Source: UBA6183 sp943372215
GTDB taxonomy: Bacteria > Bacteroidota > Bacteroidia > UKL13-3
NCBI GenBank assembly: GCA_943372215.1
Contig: CALRXU020000016.1
Span: 1-64,000, forward strand
Length of the DNA: 64,000 nucleotides
Reading direction: 5' to 3'
Shown piece by piece: positions 35,069 to 43,991 of the stretch. Below the pieces are notes generated by a model. The model saw nothing but the letters and a program-made list of their open reading frames with translations. It did no database searches and was not told the DNA's origin. The translations under genes and the position numbers were made by a program. Position 1 is the stretch's first letter, and each line of letters starts with the position of its first letter.

Positions 35069-36658
35069 ATGAGTGAAGACCAAAAACGAATTTTAGAACA
35101 ACAGCTTTGGAATATTGCCAACACTTTAAGAGGTAAAATGAATGCTGATGAATTTCGAGACTATATTTTGGGATTTATTTTCTATAAGTACCTGAGCGAG
35201 AAAATGGAAATTTTCGCCAACGACATTTTGAAACAAGACAAAATCAAGTTTCGTGAAATTACCCCAAAAACACCACAAGCCAAAGACTTTTTAGAAGCTA
35301 TCAAAGAAGAAGCTTTAGAAAAATTGGGGTACTTCTTAAAACCTGAAGAATTATTTTCCGAAGTGGCAAAAAGAGGAATGGGAGACAATCAAGAAGTTGA
35401 CCAATTTGATGAGAGTAAAACAAACTTCATTTTAGAGGATTTACAGAAAATACTAACAAATATTCAGTTAAGTACGATGGGTACTGACAGCGAAGAGGAT
35501 TTTGACAACCTCTTTGAGGACATGGATTTGAATAGCACGAAATTGGGAAGAACCCCTGATGCAAGAAATGCTATTATTGCTAAAGTACTGTCACATCTTG
35601 ATAAAATTGACTTCAAATTAGAACGCACAGAGTTAGATGTACTAGGCGATGCTTACGAATATTTGATTGGGCAGTTTGCAAGTGGCGCTGGAAAAAAAGC
35701 AGGAGAGTTTTACACACCTCAAGAAGTTTCTAAAATTTTAGCAAAGCTTGTTACCACAGGAAAACACAAACTGAAATCAGTGTATGACCCAACGTGTGGC
35801 TCCGGCTCTCTGCTTTTACGTGTGGCAAGAGAAGTTAAAGATGTAGCCATGTTTTACGGACAAGAAATGAACCGCACCACCTATAACCTTGCTCGAATGA
35901 ATATGATTTTGCACGGTGTACATTATCGCGACTTTGACATAAAACAAGAAGACACGCTTGAACATCCTCAGCATATAGACGATTTGCCTTTTGAAGCTAT
36001 TGTTGCCAATCCTCCCTTTTCCGCAAATTGGAGTGCAAACCCAATTTTCACAAGCGATGATCGCTTTAGTCAATACGGAAAATTAGCTCCAGCAAGTAAA
36101 GCCGACTTTGCTTTTGTACAACACATGATTTACCATCTTGCAGACAATGGCATTATGGCTGTGGTACTACCACACGGAGTTTTATTTAGAGGCGCAGCTG
36201 AACATCATATTCGTAAGTTTCTAATTGAAAACAAGAATTATCTGGATGCGGTGATTGGTTTACCTGCTAATATTTTTTACGGAACGAGCATTCCAACTTG
36301 CATTTTGGTATTCAAAAAATGTCGTGAAAATCCTGATGATATTTTGTTTATTGATGCTAGTAACGACTTTGAAAAAATTAAAACGCAAAATATATTGCGC
36401 GATGAGCATATTGATAAAATTATTGACACATACAGAAACCGAACAGTCATCGAAAAGTACAGTTATTTGGCTTCATTACAAGAAATAGCTGAGAATGATT
36501 ACAACCTGAACATACCACGCTATGTGGATACTTTTGAAGCCGAAGAAGAAATTGATATTCAAGCTGTAATGCGAGAAATCAAAACATTAGAAGCCAAAAG
36601 AGCCGAACTTGATAAAGAGATTGATGTCTATTTTAAAGAATTGGGACTAGCTTTTTAA
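35069..36658 (+). CDS. hsdM: HsdM, type I modification DNA methyltransferase
   Basis: 529 aa, normal length. The N-terminal helical HsdM_N domain (about 5-150) has the family start RILEQQLWNIANTLRGKMNA. The N6-adenine methylase core follows: SAM motif DPTCGSGSLLLRV near 239-251 and catalytic NPPF near 313 (VANPPFSANW). The C-terminus is a coiled helix that packs on HsdS. With two HsdS-bound copies it methylates adenine in a bipartite target, using the sequence chosen by HsdS. hsdS follows 47 bp after its stop. The promoter shares the 37-bp element with the lipase gene. Confidence 0.97.
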   Translation: MSEDQKRILEQQLWNIANTLRGKMNADEFRDYILGFIFYKYLSEKMEIFANDILKQDKIKFREITPKTPQAKDFLEAIKEEALEKLGYFLKPEELFSEVAKRGMGDNQEVDQFDESKTNFILEDLQKILTNIQLSTMGTDSEEDFDNLFEDMDLNSTKLGRTPDARNAIIAKVLSHLDKIDFKLERTELDVLGDAYEYLIGQFASGAGKKAGEFYTPQEVSKILAKLVTTGKHKLKSVYDPTCGSGSLLLRVAREVKDVAMFYGQEMNRTTYNLARMNMILHGVHYRDFDIKQEDTLEHPQHIDDLPFEAIVANPPFSANWSANPIFTSDDRFSQYGKLAPASKADFAFVQHMIYHLADNGIMAVVLPHGVLFRGAAEHHIRKFLIENKNYLDAVIGLPANIFYGTSIPTCILVFKKCRENPDDILFIDASNDFEKIKTQNILRDEHIDKIIDTYRNRTVIEKYSYLASLQEIAENDYNLNIPRYVDTFEAEEEIDIQAVMREIKTLEAKRAELDKEIDVYFKELGLAF

Positions 36659-36705
36659 TTCCTCCAATCCTTAATGTGATTACTAACGAAAATTCAATTA
36701 TCAAG

Positions 36706-37932
36706 ATGACAAATAAAAAATCAAAAGTAGGTAAGGTTCCAAATTTGAGATTTCCGGGATTTGAAGGGGAGTGGGAAACCAAGAAATTAGGAGAAGTAGC
36801 TACTTTTTCTAAGGGAAAAGGGATTTCAAAAAGTGACATTGATCTTAATGGAATTACTGAATGTATAAGATATGGTGAACTTTACACACATTACGGAGAA
36901 GCAATAAATGAAATAAAATCACGAACCAATGCAAATACTTCTAATTTGGTTTTAAGTGAAGCAAACGATGTAATTATTCCTGCATCTGGAGAAACAACTA
37001 TTGATATTGCAACTGCATCTTGTGTTCTAAAATCAGGGGTTGCATTAGGTGGTGATTTAAATATTATCAAATCAACATATAATGGGTTATTTCTAGCGTA
37101 TTATTTGAATAGTAAAAAGAAATTAGCGATTGCAAATTTGGCACAAGGAATTTCTGTAGTCCATTTATATACAAGTCAATTAGCTTCTTTATCATTAAAT
37201 TTACCAGAAAAAAAAGAGCAGAATAAAATTTCTGCTTTCCTTGCTTTACATGACCAAAGAATCCAAACCCAAAACAAAATAATTGAACAATTAGAAACCT
37301 TAATGCGAGGTTTTACAAATAAGTTATTCAATCAACAAAAAAGATTTAAGAATAAGATAGGAAAGGATTACTCTGAATGGGAATTAAAGAAGTTGGACCT
37401 GGTTCTAATTAAAAACTCAAATAAAAATAAAGGACAAAAACATTCACTTGTTCAAAGTGTTAGCAATGAATTTGGGTTTATTAATCAAGATGAAATGTTT
37501 GAAGATAGACAAGTTGCCAGTAAAGACACATCAAACTATTATGTAATTAACAAAGGTCATTTTGCTTATAATCCATCAAGAATTGATGTTGGTTCTTTAG
37601 CGTATAAATCCGATAATGAAACTTCAGTAATTAGCCCATTATATATATCGTTTCGGGCTAACAATAGCTTTATTAGAGACTATTATCTTTTAAATTGGTT
37701 CTCATCTCAACAATTTTTAAAACAAATGAATAAATCCTTTGAAGGAAGCGTGAGAAACACCCTAAGTTATGAATCATTAACAAAAATGACGATATCAATA
37801 CCTAGTTTAGATGAACAAACCTTCATTATAGACTTTCTCAGCTCAATCAAACAGAAAATACAAACCGAAAAAGCGATTTTAGAACAGCTTGAAAAGCAGA
37901 AGAAATACCTTTTGCAACAAATTTTTATATAG
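36706..37932 (+). CDS. hsdS: HsdS, specificity subunit at the expression site
   Basis: 408 aa from the ATG at 36706; an in-frame GTG at 36676 is possible. Target-recognition domain 1 (TRD1) covers about residues 12-165. The central conserved helix has RIQTQNKIIEQLETLMRGF, TRD2 about 225-360, and the second helix ends LEQLEKQKKYLLQQIF. HsdS reads the two half-targets of the type I enzyme. The fixed part before the first repeat encodes MTNKKSKVGK; exact repeats shared with the inverted hsdS occur at 36736-36755 and 37261-37284, both on codon boundaries. The copy currently expressed is this one, as it directly follows hsdM. Confidence 0.95.
   Translation: MTNKKSKVGKVPNLRFPGFEGEWETKKLGEVATFSKGKGISKSDIDLNGITECIRYGELYTHYGEAINEIKSRTNANTSNLVLSEANDVIIPASGETTIDIATASCVLKSGVALGGDLNIIKSTYNGLFLAYYLNSKKKLAIANLAQGISVVHLYTSQLASLSLNLPEKKEQNKISAFLALHDQRIQTQNKIIEQLETLMRGFTNKLFNQQKRFKNKIGKDYSEWELKKLDLVLIKNSNKNKGQKHSLVQSVSNEFGFINQDEMFEDRQVASKDTSNYYVINKGHFAYNPSRIDVGSLAYKSDNETSVISPLYISFRANNSFIRDYYLLNWFSSQQFLKQMNKSFEGSVRNTLSYESLTKMTISIPSLDEQTFIIDFLSSIKQKIQTEKAILEQLEKQKKYLLQQIFI
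36736..36755 (+). repeat. Inverted repeat IR-N, copy in hsdS
   Basis: 20 bp, GTTCCAAATTTGAGATTTCC, identical to the reverse complement of 39083-39102. It encodes the start of VPNLRFP in both genes in the same frame, with different flanks on both sides. Confidence 0.85.
37261..37284 (+). repeat. Inverted repeat IR-C, copy in hsdS
   Basis: 24 bp, identical to the reverse complement of 38542-38565. It encodes IQTQNKII in the central helix in the same frame, and flanking bases differ. Inversion here would swap only TRD2. Confidence 0.85.
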
Positions 37933-37935
37933 CAT

Positions 37936-39111
37936 TTAGACAAACATTTGCTGTAGCAAGAACTTTTTCTGTTCTTCTAATTTCCTCAAAAGTCGACTTT
38001 CTATATCAATTTTCGAGTCTATAGATAAAAGAAAATTGGCTATTTTTGTTTGTTCGTAATCTGATGAACTAATTTTAATTGTAAATCTTTTTAGACTTTT
38101 CATTTGTATATTTGGTAGACCAGAGCCAACTCGTAGATTCATAATGTATTGTTCATTAAATTTTAATAACTGATAGAAATATATAAGGCTTATGTTTCTC
38201 GAAAGTAAAATTTTATAACAATGTCCCCCAAGCCAGAATTTTGTTGTCATAAAATTTACAAATCCACAAGAGTTTCCTCCCTCACTAATTGTAATTGTAT
38301 TTTCATCCGTATTGTATTTTTCCGAAAATCCAGAAGGAGAAATTCCACCATTTAAACAAGGGTATAGACCTATTTCGTCTAATTCTTCCTTATTCAACTG
38401 TTCTCCTTTTTTTATTTCACAAACATTCTCCAAACATATTTCTTCCCATTCAGGAAACTCATTCCCGCAATCATCTTTAAATCTAAACTGTTGTGAAAAT
38501 ATTCTCTTTCCAACGCTTGCTTTTAGTGCATTAAACTCCTTAATTATTTTGTTTTGGGTTTGGATCCTATCATTTATCAAAGACAGAAATGAGGCAATTT
38601 TTTCTTGTTCGGAAAGAGTAGGAAGTATTATTTCTAATGTTTTTAAATCCGAATTGTAGACATTACTTATACTAACCCCTTTGGCTAAAGTGGAAATTTT
38701 TTCTCTCAATTTTTGATTGATATAATAAGACACATATCTCTGAGAATAGACATTATCTTTCAATGGGCGAAGTATATTTATCGTTCTACCAATTGCAACA
38801 TTTTTAACTGTCAAAGCTGAAGCCGAACCTATATCTAAAGGGTCTTCACCTGCCGATGGTAGTAAGATCTCATCTCCATTGCTAAACATTAGCTCTGATT
38901 TATCAAGATTTGTTTTATTAACTACTTCGGTAATTACCTCATTATATAGATGATATAGCTCCCCATATCTAACGCAGGGTGTTTCAAATTCGGGTGATGC
39001 TTCCTTTTGTTTAATGTTTTTTCCAATTGAAAAAAGAAAAATATCTTTAAAAGAGTGTGTTTTGTATAGCTCAATAAACTCTGGAAATCTCAAATTTGGA
39101 ACATTCTTCAA
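37936..39111 (-). CDS. hsdS: Second, inverted HsdS (probable silent cassette)
   Basis: 391 aa, minus strand, tail to tail with the first hsdS (3 bp between stops). TRD1 covers about residues 12-165, the central helix contains LINDRIQTQNKIIKEF, TRD2 covers about 220-350, and the C-terminal helix is LRKLEEQKKFLLQQMF. There is no ATG: the frame opens only at TTG (39111), and an in-frame stop lies four codons upstream. After inversion through IR-N it would gain the ATG and first ten codons of the expression site in frame. That is the expected structure of a silent specificity cassette. TRDs differ clearly from the other gene. Confidence 0.92.
   Translation of the reverse strand: MKNVPNLRFPEFIELYKTHSFKDIFLFSIGKNIKQKEASPEFETPCVRYGELYHLYNEVITEVVNKTNLDKSELMFSNGDEILLPSAGEDPLDIGSASALTVKNVAIGRTINILRPLKDNVYSQRYVSYYINQKLREKISTLAKGVSISNVYNSDLKTLEIILPTLSEQEKIASFLSLINDRIQTQNKIIKEFNALKASVGKRIFSQQFRFKDDCGNEFPEWEEICLENVCEIKKGEQLNKEELDEIGLYPCLNGGISPSGFSEKYNTDENTITISEGGNSCGFVNFMTTKFWLGGHCYKILLSRNISLIYFYQLLKFNEQYIMNLRVGSGLPNIQMKSLKRFTIKISSSDYEQTKIANFLLSIDSKIDIESRLLRKLEEQKKFLLQQMFV
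38542..38565 (-). repeat. Inverted repeat IR-C, copy in the second hsdS
   Basis: Partner of 37261-37284, 24 of 24 identical in inverse orientation, about 1.3 kb away. Confidence 0.85.
39083..39102 (-). repeat. Inverted repeat IR-N, copy in the second hsdS
   Basis: Partner of 36736-36755, 20 of 20 identical in inverse orientation, 2.3 kb away. Together with IR-C it bounds the invertible segments. Confidence 0.85.
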
Positions 39112-39177
39112 ATAATTTCCTTAAGGTTTTCAGAACCACAATTGCTTTCCTTTGAGTTTCATAAAATTAAAATTAAA

Positions 39178-40104
39178 ATGAATACTCAAAAAACAATTTC
39201 AGAAATCGTTACCGCATGGAAAGCAGACAAAAAACAGTACGTAAAAAAATCAAGTTTTTCAGCTTATGTACTTTTGATTGAAAACCATTTATTACCTGTA
39301 TTTGGTGAAAAACATAACATTGAAGAAGCCGAAGTACAAACTTTTGTACTTCGTAAATTAGAACAAGGGCTAAGCCATAAAACCATTAAAGACATTATGA
39401 TTGTTTTGAAAATGGTACTCAAATTTGGTGCGAAACAAAGATGGATTTCTTATCTACCATTTGACATTCAATATCCAACAGAGCGAGAAAGACAAAATGT
39501 AGAGGTATTGAGTAGAACGCATCAAAAAAAGATTATGAACTATATTCAAGAGCATTTCACATTTCGTAATTTAGGGGTATATATTTGTTTAAACTCCGGA
39601 ATGCGTATTGGCGAAATATGTGCCATCACTTGGGAGGACATTGATACAGACAATGGAATCATCCACGTTAGAAGAACCATACAGCGAATATACACTATTG
39701 ATAATGGTATCAGAAAAACAGAACTTATACTAGACACACCCAAAACCAAAAACTCCATCCGTGAAATACCTATGAGTAAAGAGTTATTGCGAATGCTGAA
39801 GCCCATAAAAAAAATTGTAAACCAGTCGTTTTTTGTGTTGACCAACGAAGCAAAACCAACTGAGCCAAGAACTTACAGATCATATTACAAGAATCTCCTC
39901 AAAGAACTAGGTATTCCTAACTTAAAATTTCACGGACTTCGACATAGCTTTGCAACAAGATGCATTGAAAGTAAATGTGATTACAAAACAGTCAGCGTAT
40001 TGTTGGGCCATTCCAATATCAGTACAACCTTAAATCTATACGTTCATCCTAATATGGAACAAAAGAAGAAAGCCATCAATCAAATGCTTCGGGGGCTACA
40101 ATGA
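39178..40104 (+). CDS. Tyrosine recombinase, candidate hsdS invertase
   Basis: 308 aa from the ATG at 39178, the first Met after an A-rich leader; an upstream Met at 39142 is less likely. The N-terminal SAM-like/core-binding domain (about 5-85) is followed by a catalytic domain with all residues: Arg in GMRIGEI near 141, Lys in TPKTKNSIREIP near 189, HGLRHSFAT near 254, LLGHSN near 277 and the Tyr in LNLYVHP near 290. It is encoded 66 bp from the second hsdS and next to hsdR, as for invertases of phase-variable type I systems (PsrA, CreX). Inversion of the hsdS repeats is the likely reaction. Confidence 0.9.
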   Translation: MNTQKTISEIVTAWKADKKQYVKKSSFSAYVLLIENHLLPVFGEKHNIEEAEVQTFVLRKLEQGLSHKTIKDIMIVLKMVLKFGAKQRWISYLPFDIQYPTERERQNVEVLSRTHQKKIMNYIQEHFTFRNLGVYICLNSGMRIGEICAITWEDIDTDNGIIHVRRTIQRIYTIDNGIRKTELILDTPKTKNSIREIPMSKELLRMLKPIKKIVNQSFFVLTNEAKPTEPRTYRSYYKNLLKELGIPNLKFHGLRHSFATRCIESKCDYKTVSVLLGHSNISTTLNLYVHPNMEQKKKAINQMLRGLQ

Positions 40105-40122
40105 TTGATTAAATAGACCATA

Positions 40123-40151
40123 TTGGTCAGATTTTAAATTCGTTATATTTG
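40123..40151 (+). promoter_or_regulatory. hsdR promoter
   Basis: TTG at 40123-40125, an 18-bp spacer and TATATTTG at 40144-40151, a full match to TAnnTTTG. It lets hsdR be expressed independently of hsdM and the invertible region. Confidence 0.6.
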
Positions 40152-40160
40152 CTTATTAAA

Positions 40161-43085
40161 ATGCACAAAACGATGTCAAAACAATCCGAAAAGATTTTAG
40201 AAGAGAAATTGGTAGCTCAATTGCAAAAATTGGGCTACCAATATATATTGCTCAGAAATGAGGCTGCCTTGTTATCAAATCTGAAAAGTCAATTAGAAAA
40301 ACACAACCAAATTTCACTTTCAGATACAGAGTTTGATAAGGTACTTAACTTATTAAATAAAGGTTCTGTTTTTGAAAAATCAAAGACACTTCGTCAAAAA
40401 CAGCATATCATAAGAGATAACGGAGATAGCCTGTATTTTGAATTTTTGAATGTAGAACATTGGTGTCAAAACCAGTATCAAGTAACTAACCAAGTAAGCC
40501 AAGAAGGAAAATACAAAAACCGTTATGATGTTACCATTCTAATCAACGGTTTACCTTTAGTTCAAATAGAACTCAAACGAAGAGGGCTTGAACTAAAAGA
40601 AGCATTTAACCAAATAAACCGCTATCAACGCCATTCATTCGGTGCAAATTCTGCTTTGTATCAATACATTCAGATTTTCATTATTAGTAACGGAGTAAAT
40701 ACGAAGTATTACGCTAACAACCGCAACCAAAGTTTTAAGCAAACTTTTTATTGGACAGATATTGAGAACAAGCGACTAACTAACATACTCAACGGATTTA
40801 CAGATGCTTTTTTAGAGCCTTGCCACATCAGTAAAATGATTTGTAAGTACATTGTTTTGAACGAAGCGTACAAAATCCCAATGGTGCTTCGTCCATATCA
40901 ATTTTATGCTGTAGAAGCATTGATTGACCGAGTAAAGAACTCTAATAAAAACGGCTATATATGGCATACTACAGGTTCGGGTAAAACCTTAACCAGTTTT
41001 AAAGCCAGTCAAGTTTTGATGAATTTCCCAGAAGTTCACAAGGTTGTTTTTGTGGTAGACAGAAAGGATTTAGACTATCAAACCACCAAAGAGTTCAATA
41101 ATTTTAGTGATGGGTGTATTGATGGAACAGATAACACCGGCAATTTGGTAAAACAGTTTATTGGCACTTACAAAGACAAAAAAGGCGAAGCAAAAAACAC
41201 GAAATTGATTGTTACCACTATTCAAAAACTCAATACAGCCATTAGCAAATTGAAGTATGAGAAGAAAATGACAAACTTGAAAGACAAGCGAATCATTTTC
41301 ATTTTTGATGAGTGCCACCGCAGCCAGTTTGGAGATACGCACAATCGTATAAAAGAATATTTTAACAATGCCCAGATGTTTGGGTTTACAGGTACACCCA
41401 TTTTTGCGGATAATGCCAATAAAAACGAATTAGGCAAGAGAACAACCAAGGATCTATTTGAAGATTGTTTACACAAATATGTGATTACTGATGCTATAAA
41501 GGACGAAAACGTATTGAAATTTTCAATTGAATATGTCGGCCGATACAAACAAAAAGATACAGCAACTGAAATTGATATTGAAGTTGAAGACATTGACACG
41601 CAAGAGTTGATGGAAGATGAAAAGCGATTAGAAAAAATTTCCGATTATATCATAAACAACCACAACCGAAAAACACAAAGTAAAGATTTTTCCGCAATGT
41701 TTTGTGTAGATAGCGTAAAGTCATTGATTCGCTATTACGATATTTTCAAGCGTAAGAAATTAGCTGGTGAGCATAATTTAAATATTGCAACCATTTTCAG
41801 TTATGCATCAAACGAAGATGATGCAGATGCCAACGGATTTATTCCCGAAGAAGTCTCTGTAGTTGAAGAACCAAAAGCATTATATGGCTTGCAAGCTGAT
41901 AGCCGTGAAAAATTGGACGAGTTTATTGAAGATTACAATCAATTGTATGATGTAAAATACTCCACTAAAACCAGTGAGGATTTTTACAACTACTACAACG
42001 ACATTTCAAAAAAACTAAAAGATCGCGAACGTCAACCCGAAAATATAAACAATCGAATAGATGTTTTATTGGTGGTGAATATGTTCCTAACAGGTTTTGA
42101 TGCGAAAAAAGTGAATACCCTTTATGTGGACAAAAACCTAAAATATCATGGATTGATTCAAGCATTTAGCCGAACCAACAGAATATTAAATGAGCAAAAA
42201 TCGCAGGGAAACATTGTCGTTTTCAGAAATCTAAAAAGCCGAACAGATGAAGCTATAACGCTATTCAGCAACAAAGAAGCTATTGAGGTAATCATAATGA
42301 AACCTTATGAAGATTATGTTGCCAATTTTGATGAAGCCTTTGAAAAGTTATTAGAGGTTACACCAACAACAGACGCAGTAAACGACCTTGAAACCGAAGA
42401 TGATGAATTGAATTTCATTAAAGCATTTCGGGACTTGATGAGGATTAAAAATATCCTCACGGCCTTTTCAGACTTCAAATGGGAAGATTTAAAAATGGAA
42501 GAGCAACTTTTTGAAGACTTCAAAAGCAAATACCTTGACCTTTATGACAAAGTAAAAAGCAACCACCAAAAAGAGACCGTTTCCATTTTGGAAGATGTGG
42601 ACTTTGAATTGGAGTTAATACATCGAGACGAAATAAATGTTGCCTATATCATTCAGCTTTTAATCAAACTAAAATCTCAAAAACAGAAAGATACCACCAA
42701 AGCAGAAAAGGAAATTTTCAATTTATTGAGTACAGAAGCAACGCTTAGAAGCAAACGAGAACTTATAGAAAAATTCATTTTGGAAAATCTTCCAGTCATC
42801 AACGACCCCGATAACATTTCTTCTGCATTTGAGCAATTTTGGAACGAAGAACAACAAAAGGAATTTTCTAAAATCGTTCAAGATGAAAATTTATCAGCCG
42901 AGAAAACCGAGAAACTAATCGAAGATTATCTTTTTGCCGAAAGAGAGCCACTCCGTGATGAAGTTTTGGAACTAATTGAAGGCGAAAAACCAAGTTTACT
43001 GCAACGCAAAAAATTAGGCGACAGAATTTTAAAAAGGATAGTTGATTTTGTGGAGACATTTATTAACGGAATGAATTTGAATTAA
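40161..43085 (+). CDS. hsdR: HsdR, type I restriction endonuclease subunit
   Basis: 974 aa from the ATG at 40161, or 970 from the ATG at 40173. The earlier TTG overlaps the -7 box and is rejected. The N-terminal PD-(D/E)xK nuclease has YDVTILINGLPLVQIELKRR near 132-150. The SF2 translocase has Walker A TTGSGKTLTSF near 275, IFDECHRSQFG near 382, FGFTGTPIF near 408 and MFLTGFDAKKVNTLY near 643, and the remainder is helical. It translocates DNA with ATP and cuts far from unmethylated sites. All catalytic residues are intact, so restriction should be active. Separate promoter. Confidence 0.97.
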   Translation: MHKTMSKQSEKILEEKLVAQLQKLGYQYILLRNEAALLSNLKSQLEKHNQISLSDTEFDKVLNLLNKGSVFEKSKTLRQKQHIIRDNGDSLYFEFLNVEHWCQNQYQVTNQVSQEGKYKNRYDVTILINGLPLVQIELKRRGLELKEAFNQINRYQRHSFGANSALYQYIQIFIISNGVNTKYYANNRNQSFKQTFYWTDIENKRLTNILNGFTDAFLEPCHISKMICKYIVLNEAYKIPMVLRPYQFYAVEALIDRVKNSNKNGYIWHTTGSGKTLTSFKASQVLMNFPEVHKVVFVVDRKDLDYQTTKEFNNFSDGCIDGTDNTGNLVKQFIGTYKDKKGEAKNTKLIVTTIQKLNTAISKLKYEKKMTNLKDKRIIFIFDECHRSQFGDTHNRIKEYFNNAQMFGFTGTPIFADNANKNELGKRTTKDLFEDCLHKYVITDAIKDENVLKFSIEYVGRYKQKDTATEIDIEVEDIDTQELMEDEKRLEKISDYIINNHNRKTQSKDFSAMFCVDSVKSLIRYYDIFKRKKLAGEHNLNIATIFSYASNEDDADANGFIPEEVSVVEEPKALYGLQADSREKLDEFIEDYNQLYDVKYSTKTSEDFYNYYNDISKKLKDRERQPENINNRIDVLLVVNMFLTGFDAKKVNTLYVDKNLKYHGLIQAFSRTNRILNEQKSQGNIVVFRNLKSRTDEAITLFSNKEAIEVIIMKPYEDYVANFDEAFEKLLEVTPTTDAVNDLETEDDELNFIKAFRDLMRIKNILTAFSDFKWEDLKMEEQLFEDFKSKYLDLYDKVKSNHQKETVSILEDVDFELELIHRDEINVAYIIQLLIKLKSQKQKDTTKAEKEIFNLLSTEATLRSKRELIEKFILENLPVINDPDNISSAFEQFWNEEQQKEFSKIVQDENLSAEKTEKLIEDYLFAEREPLRDEVLELIEGEKPSLLQRKKLGDRILKRIVDFVETFINGMNLN

Positions 43086-43199
43086 AGAAGGAAATCCTAC
43101 GTACAACAGCTCACTCATTACCAAGTAACACAAACCAAAACTTGGCAAAGAGTGTGCTTTTTCCTATGCAGAACGAAATTCTCCCCTTGCTCCCGAGCA

Positions 43200-43213
43200 T
43201 CCCGCAAGCGGGA
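43200..43213. repeat. CCCGC hairpin repeat
   Basis: TCCCGCAAGCGGGA, an exact copy of 3050-3063 with the same following ACAAGT. It lies in a 236-bp gap (43086-43321) that otherwise shows nothing. Confidence 0.6.
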
Positions 43214-43321
43214 CAAGTGGTACTCCTGAATCCAGCATCGTAGTCATACCTGAAACTGTTATGGGTAATGGCGGCATACCGCTCCTGTTGGAAATTTCAC
43301 CAATTATATGTAAATTTCAGC

Positions 43322-43849
43322 GTGCAAAAACCGACAAAATATCATAACGACTTTATGGTAGATCGGCTCACCAACTCTATTGTAAATGTAACGTCTGGAG
43401 ACAGTTTTCAGACTGAAGTCTCTCTTCTAACCAGAGAAGACTTAAAACAGGTTCAAAAGAAGAATGGCTGGCTGTTCAACTGGAAAGATGAGCAGCAAAT
43501 GCCAGACAAAGAGGTCTACAAACTGACCATTGTAAACAGCCCTAGCATAGTACAAGGAGTAACAAGCTTGACACTAAAAACAGACCTTGTTTTTCTTAAC
43601 TTGATTGAAAATGCGCCATTTAATAAAGGGGAACGTAAAGTTTATGAAGGTGTAGCTGGAAATCTTGTTGCTTTTGCCTGCAAACTATCATTTCAAAGGG
43701 GAAGTGATGGATTTGTGTCATTTCATTCAAAAACAAATTTAGTTGACCATTATATTAAATCCTTGAATGCAAAACACTATGGAAACCTGCTTATGGTTAT
43801 AGATACTGTTGCTGCTCTCAAACTTGTAGACAAATATTTTAAATCATAA
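43322..43849 (+). CDS. GNAT-fold-like protein, candidate toxin
   Basis: 176 aa if translation starts at the GTG at 43322 (reading MQKPTKYHNDFMVDRLTNSI). A frame from 43268 and an ATG at 43355 are alternatives. The C-terminal half looks like a reduced GNAT acetyltransferase: YEGVAGNLVAFACKLSFQRG near 114-133 resembles the acetyl-CoA helix region, and LVDHYIKSLNAKHYGNLLMV near 145-164 the closing strands. Function is inferred from fold only. A 45-aa basic protein gene begins 5 bp after the stop. Such a pair next to an R-M locus suggests a toxin-antitoxin or auxiliary defence module, which is unproven. Confidence 0.55.
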   Translation: MQKPTKYHNDFMVDRLTNSIVNVTSGDSFQTEVSLLTREDLKQVQKKNGWLFNWKDEQQMPDKEVYKLTIVNSPSIVQGVTSLTLKTDLVFLNLIENAPFNKGERKVYEGVAGNLVAFACKLSFQRGSDGFVSFHSKTNLVDHYIKSLNAKHYGNLLMVIDTVAALKLVDKYFKS

Positions 43850-43853
43850 TATT

Positions 43854-43991
43854 ATGAAGACCAAAAACAATCACCTTAATGTTGACTTTATTCAAAGCAG
43901 ACCTTTGACAAAGGCAGAAGAAAAAGGTCTTAGCGAGTTCATTAAGAAACTTAAAAGCAAAAAACGTAAGCTATCACCCAAAGCGGCATAG
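43854..43991 (+). CDS. 45-aa basic protein, partner of the GNAT-like gene
   Basis: 45 aa. It reads MKTKNNHLNVDFIQSRPLTK, then AEEKGLSEFIKKLKSKKRKLS, ending PKAA. It is strongly basic and helical at the C-terminus. The frame starts with ATG 4 bp after the stop of the larger gene and is likely coupled to it. Small basic partners of this sort commonly act as antitoxins or adaptors. No database match was checked. Coding status is supported by spacing and composition only. Confidence 0.55.
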   Translation: MKTKNNHLNVDFIQSRPLTKAEEKGLSEFIKKLKSKKRKLSPKAA

